NCBI GenBank assembly: GCA_017477805.1
Contig: JAFUUM010000043.1
Coordinates: 1-14,318 of the forward strand
DNA: 14,318 bases
Direction of reading: 5' to 3'
DNA from: Lachnospiraceae bacterium
GTDB taxonomy: Bacteria; Bacillota; Clostridia; Lachnospirales; Lachnospiraceae
The notes beneath the pieces were generated by a model. It searched no databases and was not told the origin of the DNA. It saw nothing but the letters and a program-made list of their open reading frames with translations. Each line of letters starts with the position of its first letter. Positions within the stretch are counted from its first letter, which is position 1. Position numbers and translations under genes: made by a program. Of this stretch, positions 1 through 7,295 are shown in pieces.

Positions 1-14
1 ATGTATGCAATATT

Positions 15-1487
15 CTATTTCAGTTTCTGTGCTTCGTCATAGATCATGCGGAGCAGATCATTGAGTTCCGCGAACTTTTCAACAGCCTTGGCGGAAGCAG
101 TTTCACCTTCGTTAGAGAGGGAAGCAACTTCTTCACTGGTGGCGGACAGGTTGGAGATGCTGTCATTGATCTCCACGGTAGAAGCGGAGATAACATCCAT
201 GCTCTCACCGATGTCGTTGAAGCGGTCGATGAGCTCGTCAACGTTTTCATTGATCACGGTGAACTTCTCTTCCGTCTCGTCGATCAGTTTGTTCTGATCA
301 TCAACGGACTGAACAGTCTTATCAATGGCTTCCATGGCTTTGTCGGCTTCGGTAGTAAGCTCCCCGATAATGGTGGTGATGCGGTTGGATGCTTCGTTGG
401 TCTGTTCGGACAACTGACGGATCTCTTCAGCAACGACCGCGAAGCCTTTACCGGCTTCACCGGCTCTGGCTGCTTCGATGGAAGCATTCAGGGCCAGCAG
501 GTTGGTCTGCTTGGAGATGGAAAGGATGGTACCGACGATATTCTGTACATCGGAAACCTTTTCGGTAACTGCTTTGGTGGAAGCAACGGTAACCTGGCTG
601 GCGTCCACAACGTTTGCTGTCTGCTGTTTCAGATCCCGAATCACTTTCTGACCGTCTTTGATGGTGGCCTGTGCATTCCGGGAAGAAACAACCATCTGCT
701 GCTTCTTCTGATCGGCGCTGTCAACCTCACTCTGGATATTGGAACATTTTTCGGATTGAACGGTGATTGCCTGGGCGTTGGTTTCGGTACTTCCTGCGAT
801 ATCACGCATGCTGTCATGATTGGTGGAAAGGATATCATTTACTTCCGAAATAGTGTCCTGAGCATTGTCAAACAGGGAGGCAATACTTCCGGCAACTTCA
901 GCCATGGCAATGTTTGCTTCTTCCTGTTTTTTTGCTCCATCCGTGATCACGGTCATGTCATCATAAGAAAACTGACGAAGGAGTCTGATGGTTTCAAAAG
1001 TGGCAACTGCGGAAAGAAATACCAGAAGAAAGCTGATCATGATGGCCTGGCTCATACCGCCGCTGAGGGCGAGTCTGATCGCCATGATAGCTGTTCCCAC
1101 GACAATGATGGACTGTCCGGCAATGGTGAGACGAACATCCTGATACACAATACAGGAGATCATGATCACGAGTCCCCAGAAGAGATAGATCAGTTCCGTG
1201 TGTACCACCAGCATGGTAAAGTAAACTAAAGTGGGGCCTCCCATAATGAGAAGCGAACCTTCTCGCTTGTCAACAAACGCTGTACGCCCGAAAACGGCAA
1301 GACCATATCCTACGATATCAAGAAGGATCTCAACAATGATAGGGATTGTAAAGCCGCTCATAAAGCCCGTTGCAACGGCAGTCAAAAATGCGATCCCTAT
1401 GACAATAGAGTCTACAGCAAAGTTGATACGATTGGATTTTCGGTACTGTTCTGCGCTTAACGCACTGATTAAAGATCGTTTTTCCAT
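15..1487 (-). CDS. Methyl-accepting chemotaxis protein, multi-pass membrane type
   Basis: Transducer that would pass a signal to a CheA/CheW array at the cell pole. The start is the ATG at 1487: it has TGGAGG (1495-1500) seven bases upstream, whereas a start ten codons earlier has no binding site. The protein is 490 residues. Residues about 22-166 are hydrophobic and can be read as six membrane segments (about 22-43, 46-67, 78-95, 97-115, 121-141, 147-166) with only short loops, so no extracellular Cache or four-helix sensor domain is present, and no HAMP domain is obvious. Residues about 180-490 form the coiled-coil signalling domain; the conserved hairpin tip is seen at E338-A-A-R-A-G-E344 followed by GKGFAVVAEEI. 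The family call is secure from the hairpin; the ligand is unknown. It is transcribed away from the rest of the window and ends near the window edge. Confidence 0.95.
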   Translation of the reverse strand: MEKRSLISALSAEQYRKSNRINFAVDSIVIGIAFLTAVATGFMSGFTIPIIVEILLDIVGYGLAVFGRTAFVDKREGSLLIMGGPTLVYFTMLVVHTELIYLFWGLVIMISCIVYQDVRLTIAGQSIIVVGTAIMAIRLALSGGMSQAIMISFLLVFLSAVATFETIRLLRQFSYDDMTVITDGAKKQEEANIAMAEVAGSIASLFDNAQDTISEVNDILSTNHDSMRDIAGSTETNAQAITVQSEKCSNIQSEVDSADQKKQQMVVSSRNAQATIKDGQKVIRDLKQQTANVVDASQVTVASTKAVTEKVSDVQNIVGTILSISKQTNLLALNASIEAARAGEAGKGFAVVAEEIRQLSEQTNEASNRITTIIGELTTEADKAMEAIDKTVQSVDDQNKLIDETEEKFTVINENVDELIDRFNDIGESMDVISASTVEINDSISNLSATSEEVASLSNEGETASAKAVEKFAELNDLLRMIYDEAQKLK

Positions 1488-1527
1488 ATAGAATCCTCCA
1501 TTAGAAATTAAGAACAAATCCGCTTAC

Positions 1528-1556
1528 ATTATACTAAAATGTCAGAAAATTGTATA
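1528..1556 (-). promoter_or_regulatory. Sigma-A-like promoter for the chemotaxis gene
   Basis: Read on the minus strand, TATACA (1556-1551) and a perfect TATAAT (1533-1528) are separated by 17 bases. The predicted transcription start is near 1521, giving a leader of about 34 nt before the ATG at 1487. A sigma-D (flagellar) type promoter was not seen. Prediction from sequence only. Confidence 0.65.
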
Positions 1557-1724
1557 GAAAAAAATACATGAGTCAGATATACAAGTATAAAGGTTTTATT
1601 AAGAATCCCGATTTGATGTGGATCCCTATGGAAATTCCGTGAAAGAGCGGTTAAACTGTAGGGTACACAAAGGGGATCCTTTCATCAGCCCCCCAAGGCG
1701 TTTTTCACGAAAGAAGGAAAAGAT

Positions 1725-3269
1725 ATGAAACCCATTACCATGGAACGAGTAGAAAATACAAGACAGGAGATCCTGGATACCATAAAAAGCGCAACCCTGA
1801 CCCATGAGCAGAAGGTGTGCACCCTGGCGGGCAAAGCCGATTCCCTTTTGGAAGTGCTGGATCTTCCGGAAGGCCTTTCGGAACTTTTGGACCAGCCCAT
1901 TGAGACTCAGTGCATCTGCGATCTCTTTGAGGGACATGCGCCCATGCGTCCCCGTTATATTATTCCCGATTACGAGAAATTTATGAAAGAGGGATCAAAA
2001 TTCCTGCAGCTGGATCCTCCGCAGGATATCTATGAAGCTATCAATTCCCTGCTGATCTTTTATAAGCATGTGCCCAGTATCACCAATTTCCCGGTATACG
2101 TCGGAGCATTGGATAAACTTCTGGATCCCTATCTGAAGGATGTGGATGATGAGACGGCAAAGAAACTCTTAAAGCTGTTCCTGATCCATGTGGACAGAAC
2201 GATCCTGGATTCCTTCTCCCACGCGAACCTTGGCCCCGAACCCACCAGAGCCGGCCGTCTGATCCTGGAAGTCGAGAGAGAACTGGAGCAGGCTGTTCCC
2301 AATATCACGTTAAAATACGATCCGGAGATCACGGATGATGACTTTGCCATCGAAGCCGTAAAGACTTCCTTAAAGAGTGCAAAGCCCAGTTTTGCAAACC
2401 ATAAGATGTTTACCTCCGAGCTGGGAGAGGATTATGTGATCGCCAGCTGCTATAACGGATTGAAACTCGGCGGCGGATCTTATACCCTTTGCCGTATGAT
2501 CCTCGGAAACATCGCAAAAAGGGCAAAAGACCTGAAAGACTTTAAGGAAAACCAGCTTCCCTACGTGATGGATATCATGGCACGGTACATGGATGCCAGG
2601 ATCAAATTCGAAGTGGAAGAGAGCGGATTTTTCGAGAATAACTTCCTTGCAAAAGAAGGCTTTATCCACAGAGACCGCTTTACCGCCATGTTCGGTATGG
2701 TGGGTATGGCTGAGTGCGTCAATATCCTGATGGAAAAAGAGGGTAAGGCGGGAAGATACGGTCATAATAAAGAAGCCGATGCGCTTGGCGTGGAGATCAT
2801 GGAACAGATCAAGGCCTTTAATGACGCTCACACCAATCCATACTGTGAGGTGACGGGCGGTCACTTCCTCCTGCATGCCCAGGTGGGTATCGCATCGGAT
2901 CTGAAAGTATCTCCCGGAACCCGTATTCCCATCGGAGAAGAGCCCGAGGAACTTTTAGAGCATCTGCGTCATTGCAGCCTGTTCCACAAGTACTTCCCCT
3001 CCGGTACGGGAGACATCTTCCCCATTGATACAACGGCTCACAAAAATCCCGAGTTCATCCTCGATATCGTGAAGGGAGCATTCAAGGAGGATTTGCGCTA
3101 TCTGTCCTTCTATGCATCCGACAGTGATGTGATCCGTATCACCGGATATCTTGTAAAACGATCCGAGATCGAGAAACTCCGCAGCGGTCAGGCTGTTCTG
3201 CAGGACACCACAGCCCTGGGCCTTGGAGCTACGGATAACGGAAAGGTACAACAAAGGAGAATACGGTAA
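1725..3269 (+). CDS. yjjI: YjjI-family glycyl radical enzyme
   Basis: Oxygen-sensitive glycyl radical enzyme of the YjjI (DUF3029) family, 514 residues, expected in the cytoplasm. The radical-bearing glycine is most likely G474, in V-I-R-I-T-G-Y-L-V, which fits the classic glycyl-radical signature except for Thr just before Gly, where Cys, Ser or Ala is usual. Candidate catalytic cysteines are C242 (I-A-S-C-Y-N-G) and C256, flanking a glycine-rich loop; I cannot tell which is used. The ATG at 1725 follows AAGGA (1714-1718) with six bases between; a second ATG at 1740 is possible. The activase gene begins six bases after the stop, which strongly supports the call. Substrate and reaction are not known to me. 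In E. coli yjjI and yjjW lie beside the deo nucleoside-catabolism genes. Anaerobic control is likely but no clear operator was found. Confidence 0.9.
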   Translation: MKPITMERVENTRQEILDTIKSATLTHEQKVCTLAGKADSLLEVLDLPEGLSELLDQPIETQCICDLFEGHAPMRPRYIIPDYEKFMKEGSKFLQLDPPQDIYEAINSLLIFYKHVPSITNFPVYVGALDKLLDPYLKDVDDETAKKLLKLFLIHVDRTILDSFSHANLGPEPTRAGRLILEVERELEQAVPNITLKYDPEITDDDFAIEAVKTSLKSAKPSFANHKMFTSELGEDYVIASCYNGLKLGGGSYTLCRMILGNIAKRAKDLKDFKENQLPYVMDIMARYMDARIKFEVEESGFFENNFLAKEGFIHRDRFTAMFGMVGMAECVNILMEKEGKAGRYGHNKEADALGVEIMEQIKAFNDAHTNPYCEVTGGHFLLHAQVGIASDLKVSPGTRIPIGEEPEELLEHLRHCSLFHKYFPSGTGDIFPIDTTAHKNPEFILDIVKGAFKEDLRYLSFYASDSDVIRITGYLVKRSEIEKLRSGQAVLQDTTALGLGATDNGKVQQRRIR

Positions 3270-3275
3270 TACCTT

Positions 3276-4142
3276 ATGAATAACCGATTGGACGCTGTTA
3301 CGGCGCCTGTGAACAAGATCATCCGGTTCAGTTCCGTGGATGGTCCCGGAAACAGAACGGCTATTTTTCTGCAGGGATGTAATTTCGACTGCAGATACTG
3401 CCACAATCCCGAGACCAGACGGTTCTGTATCGGATGCGGAAAATGCGTAAAAACCTGTCCCGCCGGGGCGTTAAGCCAGACTCCGGAGGGACAGGTTCGT
3501 TTTGATCCTGCAAAGTGCGTTTCCTGTGATACCTGTATCAAGGTCTGTGAACATGATGCCAGCCCCAGGATCTGTGAAATGACAGCGGAAGATGTGATGA
3601 AGGAAGTAAGGTGGCAGCAACCCTACATCCGGGGTATCACCGTTTCCGGCGGAGAATGCAGCCTTCATCCCCGGTTTTTGAAAGAACTTTTTGAGATTGC
3701 CCAAAAAGAAGCCCTGACATGTTTTCTGGACAGCAATGGAAGCTATGATTTTTCAAAGGATCCGGAACTTATGGCGGTTACGGATTCCGTGATGCTGGAT
3801 ATCAAGGCCTTTTCCCCAGAGGATCATTTAAACACCACAGGCGCCGGCAATAAGACCGTGCTCGCAAACGCAAAGTATTTGGCAGAGATCGGAAAACTCT
3901 TTGAAATCCGGACGGTTGTGGCACCGGATCTTTTTGATGTAACGGAGACCGTCAGATGTGCCGGCGAGATGCTTTTGCCCTATCTTCAAAAGGGCGCAAA
4001 GATCCGTTACAAACTCATTACTTACCGTCCCATGGGCGTAAGGGAGAAATACCGGAACATGAGGATCCCCACGGAAGAAGAAATGATGGGGCTGAAAATG
4101 CTCTTAACGGATATGGGATGGGATGATGTGGTGATCACCTAA
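3276..4142 (+). CDS. yjjW: YjjW-type glycyl radical enzyme activase (radical SAM)
   Basis: Radical SAM protein of 288 residues that would use S-adenosylmethionine and a [4Fe-4S] cluster to place the glycyl radical on the preceding enzyme. The SAM-cluster cysteines are C35, C39 and C42 (CX3CX2C), within the G-C-N-F-D-C-R-Y-C-H context typical of activases. Two ferredoxin-like cluster motifs follow: C51/C54/C57/C61 and C81/C84/C87/C91. This double-ferredoxin insert is characteristic of glycyl radical activases outside the PflA type. V-S-G-G-E near residue 127 is the SAM-binding segment. The opening V-N-K-I-I-R-F-S-S-V-D-G-P-G is the usual N-terminus of the family. The ATG comes two codons after the upstream stop in the same frame, and the nearest good ribosome binding site (AAAGGAG, 3253-3259) is 16 bases away, suggesting coupled translation. 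Confidence 0.93.
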   Translation: MNNRLDAVTAPVNKIIRFSSVDGPGNRTAIFLQGCNFDCRYCHNPETRRFCIGCGKCVKTCPAGALSQTPEGQVRFDPAKCVSCDTCIKVCEHDASPRICEMTAEDVMKEVRWQQPYIRGITVSGGECSLHPRFLKELFEIAQKEALTCFLDSNGSYDFSKDPELMAVTDSVMLDIKAFSPEDHLNTTGAGNKTVLANAKYLAEIGKLFEIRTVVAPDLFDVTETVRCAGEMLLPYLQKGAKIRYKLITYRPMGVREKYRNMRIPTEEEMMGLKMLLTDMGWDDVVIT

Positions 4143-4175
4143 TTGTCAGAAAACAATTTGACCGATGCTGGTATT

Positions 4176-4181
4176 TATACT
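4176..4181 (+). promoter_or_regulatory. Possible -10 box upstream of the phosphoribosyltransferase-like gene
   Basis: TATACT lies 53 bases upstream of the ATG at 4235, in a 92-base gap after yjjW. No acceptable -35 sits at 16-18 bases: TTGACC at 4158-4163 is only 12 bases away. The gene may simply be read through from yjjI-yjjW, since no terminator separates them. Weak. Confidence 0.2.
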
Positions 4182-4234
4182 AAACTTAACGTAGACAGAG
4201 GTAATATCAACACAGTTTGCGGAAGGGGGATACC

Positions 4235-4873
4235 ATGCAGGAGCCTGTAAAAATCGCGTCAAAGAGATTTCCGGACATTGAACTGAAGGTGATCGAGGGA
4301 CACTTTGTGACGCCCAATTCACATATTTCCCATTATATGGATATGACCACCATGAAGACCCGTCAGAAAAATGCGGCCAATATCGCAAAGGCTATGGCGG
4401 AGAATTATAATGCCACCACGGTTGTGGACACCATCATCTGTATGGACGGCACGGAAGTGATCGGCGCATACCTGGCGGATGAACTATCTCTCGGAGGCAT
4501 CATTTCCAAGAACACCCATAAGACCATGTATGTGGTCTCTCCCGAAAGGGATTCAACGGGCCAGCTGATCTTCCGTGAAAACAATGTTTTTATGGCCCGG
4601 GATAAGAACGTGCTCCTTATTATGGGAAGTATCACCACCGGTAAATTCCTGACCAACACCTTAAATTCCATCAATTACTACGGCGGTAAAGTGGTGGGTG
4701 TCAGCGCCATTTTCAGCGCCATTACCAAGTATCAGGGCATGCCTGTTTATGCGGTCTTTTCTTCTGCTGACGTTCCTTCCTACTGCAGTTATCCGCCGGA
4801 GGAATGTGAGATGTGCAAGAAAGGGATCCGTGTGGATGGACTGGCTAACGGCTACGGTTATTCCAGGATCTGA
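4235..4873 (+). CDS. Orotate phosphoribosyltransferase-like protein with degenerate PRPP motif
   Basis: Type I phosphoribosyltransferase-fold protein, 212 residues, resembling PyrE. The ATG at 4235 has GGAAGGGGG (4221-4229) five bases upstream; a TTG at 4217 would overlap that site and is less likely. Residues about 61-80 (V-V-D-T-I-I-C-M-D-G-T-E-V-I-G-A) match the PyrE-type strand that binds substrate. The PRPP-loop region reads L-L-I-M130-G131-S-I-T-T-G-K, where active enzymes carry two acidic residues in place of M130 and G131. The C-terminus has C184-X6-C191-X2-C194 then K-K-G-I, similar to the C-P-x-C-x-x-G-I tail of some PyrE proteins, perhaps a metal site. It may therefore be inactive as a transferase, a regulator, or act on another ligand. 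It is the last gene before a strong terminator and probably belongs with yjjI-yjjW. Confidence 0.75.
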   Translation: MQEPVKIASKRFPDIELKVIEGHFVTPNSHISHYMDMTTMKTRQKNAANIAKAMAENYNATTVVDTIICMDGTEVIGAYLADELSLGGIISKNTHKTMYVVSPERDSTGQLIFRENNVFMARDKNVLLIMGSITTGKFLTNTLNSINYYGGKVVGVSAIFSAITKYQGMPVYAVFSSADVPSYCSYPPEECEMCKKGIRVDGLANGYGYSRI

Positions 4874-4900
4874 CAGCGGGATAAAAAAGGAAAAAGATGC

Positions 4901-4933
4901 AAAAGAGATCGGATGGGTTCCGGTCTCTTTTTT
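4901..4933 (+). terminator. Intrinsic terminator after the glycyl radical operon
   Basis: A 12-bp stem (4901-4912 with 4920-4931, one G-T wobble) encloses a 7-base loop and ends in a run of T. It closes the unit that begins at 1725. Confidence 0.88.
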
Positions 4934-5027
4934 GTGTCCTGCATGGTATGCGGCCACGCGGTTTTTTTAGCGATAAAATAGCAAAAAATGGGTGGTTTCC
5001 GTAGGCTTTCGGGGGCTAAGATAACAT

Positions 5028-5050
5028 TGGACGCTTATGGGAGCGGTCCA
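5028..5050 (+). repeat. Inverted repeat upstream of xylulokinase
   Basis: TGGACGCT (5028-5035) and AGCGGTCCA (5042-5050) are inverted copies with one bulged base, separated by six bases, and end 31 bases before the xylulokinase ATG. It could be an operator or a small leader hairpin. The 208-base gap 4874-5081 otherwise holds the terminator and no promoter I can call with confidence. Confidence 0.35.
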
Positions 5051-5081
5051 TGAGCAAAAGCTATCGTAAGGAGGCAGAGAG

Positions 5082-6557
5082 ATGTTATATATCGGTGTGG
5101 ATCTGGGAACCTCATCCGTAAAACTGATCCTGATGGACGAAAAGGGTCAGATTAAGGCAACGGTTTCCAAAGAGTACCCCTTGTATTTTCCTCAGCCCGG
5201 CTGGTCTGAGCAGAATCCCGAGGACTGGTGGAAACAGAGTGTTGAGGGATTAAAAGAATTACTGGAGGGACAGGACAGGAGTCAGGTTGCCGGCATCAGC
5301 TTCGGCGGTCAGATGCACGGACTTGTTATTCTGGATGAGAACGATCAGGTGATCCGTCCCGCTATTTTGTGGAATGACGGTAGAACGCAGAAACAGGTTG
5401 ATTACCTGAACAATGAGATCGGAAAAGAGACCCTTTCCAAATACACGGCCAATATTGCCTTTGCCGGATTCACGGCACCCAAGATCCTTTGGGTGAAGGA
5501 AAATGAGCCCGAGAATTTCAAGAAGATCAAAAAGATCATGCTGCCCAAGGACTATCTGGCATATAAGTTCTCCGGATCTTTCTGCACGGATTATTCCGAT
5601 GCATCCGGTATGCTGCTCCTGGACGTTAAGAACCGGAAATGGTCCAAAGAGATGTGTGACCTTTGCGGTATCACCGAAGACATGCTTCCGAGACTGTACC
5701 AGAGTTACGAGAAAGTCGGCGAGCTGAATGCCGAACTGACTGCGGAACTGGGATTAAAGAGCGGAGTTGTGGTGGCAGCAGGCGCAGGCGATAACGCGGC
5801 GGCAGCTGTGGGTACCGGAACCGTTGGTGATAATAAGTGCAATATCTCTCTTGGTACCAGCGGAACCATCTTCATTTCCTCTTACAACTTTGGTGTGGAC
5901 AGCAATAACGCACTCCACTCCTTTGACCACGCAGACGGACATTATCATCTGATGGGCTGCATGCTTAGCGCTGCATCCTGTAATAAGTGGTGGATGGAAG
6001 AGATCCTGCAGACCAAGAACTTCGGGGATGAGCAGAAAGCCATCGATAAGCTGGGTGAAAATCACGTATTCTTCCTGCCTTACCTGATGGGTGAAAGATC
6101 TCCTCACAATAACCCCGATGCCAGAGGAACCTTTATCGGCATGACCATGGATACCAGTCGTGCGGACATGACTCAGGCGGTTCTGGAAGGTGTAGCATTC
6201 GCTCTTCGCGATTCCTATGAAGTTGCAAAGAGCATCGGTATCAAGTTAGAGCGTACCAAGATCTGCGGCGGCGGTGCAAAATCTCCCCTGTGGAAAAAGA
6301 TGATCGCCAACATTCTTGGTATCAAAGTAGATGTCATCGAAACGGAAGAAGGCCCCGGCTACGGTGCGGCCATGCTGGCAGCAGTTGCCTGCGGAGAGTT
6401 TGCTTCCGTGGAAGAGGCAGCGGATAAGCTGGTGAAAGTGGTTGAGACCATCGATCCCGATCCCGAGCTGACTGCAAAATACGAAAAGAAGTATCAGCAG
6501 TTCAGACAGATCTATCCGGCCTGCAAGCCTATCTACGATGTGATCACGTCAGAATAA
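5082..6557 (+). CDS. xylB: Xylulokinase (FGGY carbohydrate kinase)
   Basis: Phosphorylates D-xylulose with ATP to D-xylulose 5-phosphate, the entry to the pentose phosphate pathway; cytoplasmic. The 491-residue length is normal for XylB. The N-terminal phosphate-binding motif Y-I-G-V-D7-L-G-T-S-S-V-K is intact. The xylulose-contacting M78-H79-G80 within F-G-G-Q-M-H-G is present, and the catalytic base is D237 in G-A-G-D-N-A-A-A-A-V-G. These correspond to D6, M77, H78 and D233 of E. coli XylB. The second ATPase motif G-T-S-G-T-I-F follows. The ATG at 5082 has AAGGAGG (5068-5074) seven bases upstream. It is the first of three genes that share an operon and end at the terminator near 8844. A related FGGY specificity (for example ribulose) cannot be excluded given the isomerase downstream. 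Confidence 0.93.
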   Translation: MLYIGVDLGTSSVKLILMDEKGQIKATVSKEYPLYFPQPGWSEQNPEDWWKQSVEGLKELLEGQDRSQVAGISFGGQMHGLVILDENDQVIRPAILWNDGRTQKQVDYLNNEIGKETLSKYTANIAFAGFTAPKILWVKENEPENFKKIKKIMLPKDYLAYKFSGSFCTDYSDASGMLLLDVKNRKWSKEMCDLCGITEDMLPRLYQSYEKVGELNAELTAELGLKSGVVVAAGAGDNAAAAVGTGTVGDNKCNISLGTSGTIFISSYNFGVDSNNALHSFDHADGHYHLMGCMLSAASCNKWWMEEILQTKNFGDEQKAIDKLGENHVFFLPYLMGERSPHNNPDARGTFIGMTMDTSRADMTQAVLEGVAFALRDSYEVAKSIGIKLERTKICGGGAKSPLWKKMIANILGIKVDVIETEEGPGYGAAMLAAVACGEFASVEEAADKLVKVVETIDPDPELTAKYEKKYQQFRQIYPACKPIYDVITSE

Positions 6558-6570
6558 AAGGAGAAGAATG

Positions 6571-7206
6571 ATGAAAATTCAAAAAGTAACAGATCCTTCC
6601 TTTGCAAAATACGGCAAAGTCCTGAAGGGATATGATTTTACGGAACTTCTGGAAAAGATGAAAGAAACTCCCTGCCCTGCGGACGGTACCGTTTATGTGG
6701 CATCCGATGCCGCACTGGAAGCTCTTTCCGCAAAAGAAGTGCTCCAGAGAGTAGGTTACGGTGAGCTGGATATCCAGGTTGGTTACTGCAACGGTAACAA
6801 TTATCTTCTGAATGCTTTGGAATATCACAGATCTTCCGAAATGGATATTGCACAGACCGACTGTATTCTGTTATTGTCATCTCAGCAGGAGATCGCAGAT
6901 GACTTTACTCTGGATACTTCCAAAGTGGAAGCGTTCTTCTGTCCTGCAGGTACCGGAGTGGAGCTGTATGCGACAACTCTTCACTACGCACCCTGCAACG
7001 CAGACGACAAGGGCTTCCGTGTTGTGATCGTGCTCCCCAAGGGAACCAACGAAAACCTTGATGAGACCCACGGCGGAGATCTGGAAGATAAGCTCATCAC
7101 CGCAAAGAACAAATGGCTCATCGCACATCCCGAAGGAAACACCGCAGCATCCACATTTAAGGGATTAAAGGGTGAAAACCTGGATGTCAGAAAGATGGAA
7201 AGATAA
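6571..7206 (+). CDS. DUF4867 family cupin-like protein
   Basis: Protein of 211 residues that I recognise as DUF4867, a family without an assigned activity as far as I know. It opens with F-A-K-Y-G-K-V-L-K-G-Y-D, similar to the start of ureidoglycolate-lyase-like cupins, and residues about 128-162 (C-P-A-G-T-G-V-E-L-Y, then T-T-L-H-Y-A-P-C, then a G-F-R-V-V-I-V-L-P-K-G-T-N stretch) look like a cupin metal-binding core with a conserved Glu and His. Two adjacent ATG codons exist at 6568 and 6571; AAGGAG (6558-6563) lies seven bases before the second and only four before the first, so I chose 6571. It starts 13 bases after xylB and ends 89 bases before the isomerase. The operon position suggests a role with a sugar, perhaps as an epimerase, mutarotase or isomerase, but that is inference. 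Confidence 0.8.
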   Translation: MKIQKVTDPSFAKYGKVLKGYDFTELLEKMKETPCPADGTVYVASDAALEALSAKEVLQRVGYGELDIQVGYCNGNNYLLNALEYHRSSEMDIAQTDCILLLSSQQEIADDFTLDTSKVEAFFCPAGTGVELYATTLHYAPCNADDKGFRVVIVLPKGTNENLDETHGGDLEDKLITAKNKWLIAHPEGNTAASTFKGLKGENLDVRKMER

Positions 7207-7295
7207 AGAAGTCTTTTCGTATCAATAGGATATTCCATGGCCGTGGAAACGGTCATGAAAAAGAATAGTAACGATTATCTTAGGAGGATAAGTAC

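Noticed and set aside
1487..1517. Ten-codon N-terminal extension of the chemotaxis protein
   Set aside because: The upstream start has no ribosome binding site and the extension runs through TGGAGG, which is well spaced for the ATG at 1487.
1563..1591. Plus-strand promoter for yjjI (AATACA, then TATAAA at 1586-1591)
   Set aside because: The -35 matches at only three positions and several A/T-rich -10-like words lie nearby, so no single promoter can be chosen.
4217..4234. TTG start six codons upstream for the phosphoribosyltransferase-like gene
   Set aside because: The ATG at 4235 has a strong, well-spaced ribosome binding site that the longer version would translate through.
4946..4968. Second terminator-like stretch (short GC hairpin then seven T) after the terminator at 4901-4933
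   Set aside because: The stem would have only about four or five pairs with a four-base loop, too weak to call.
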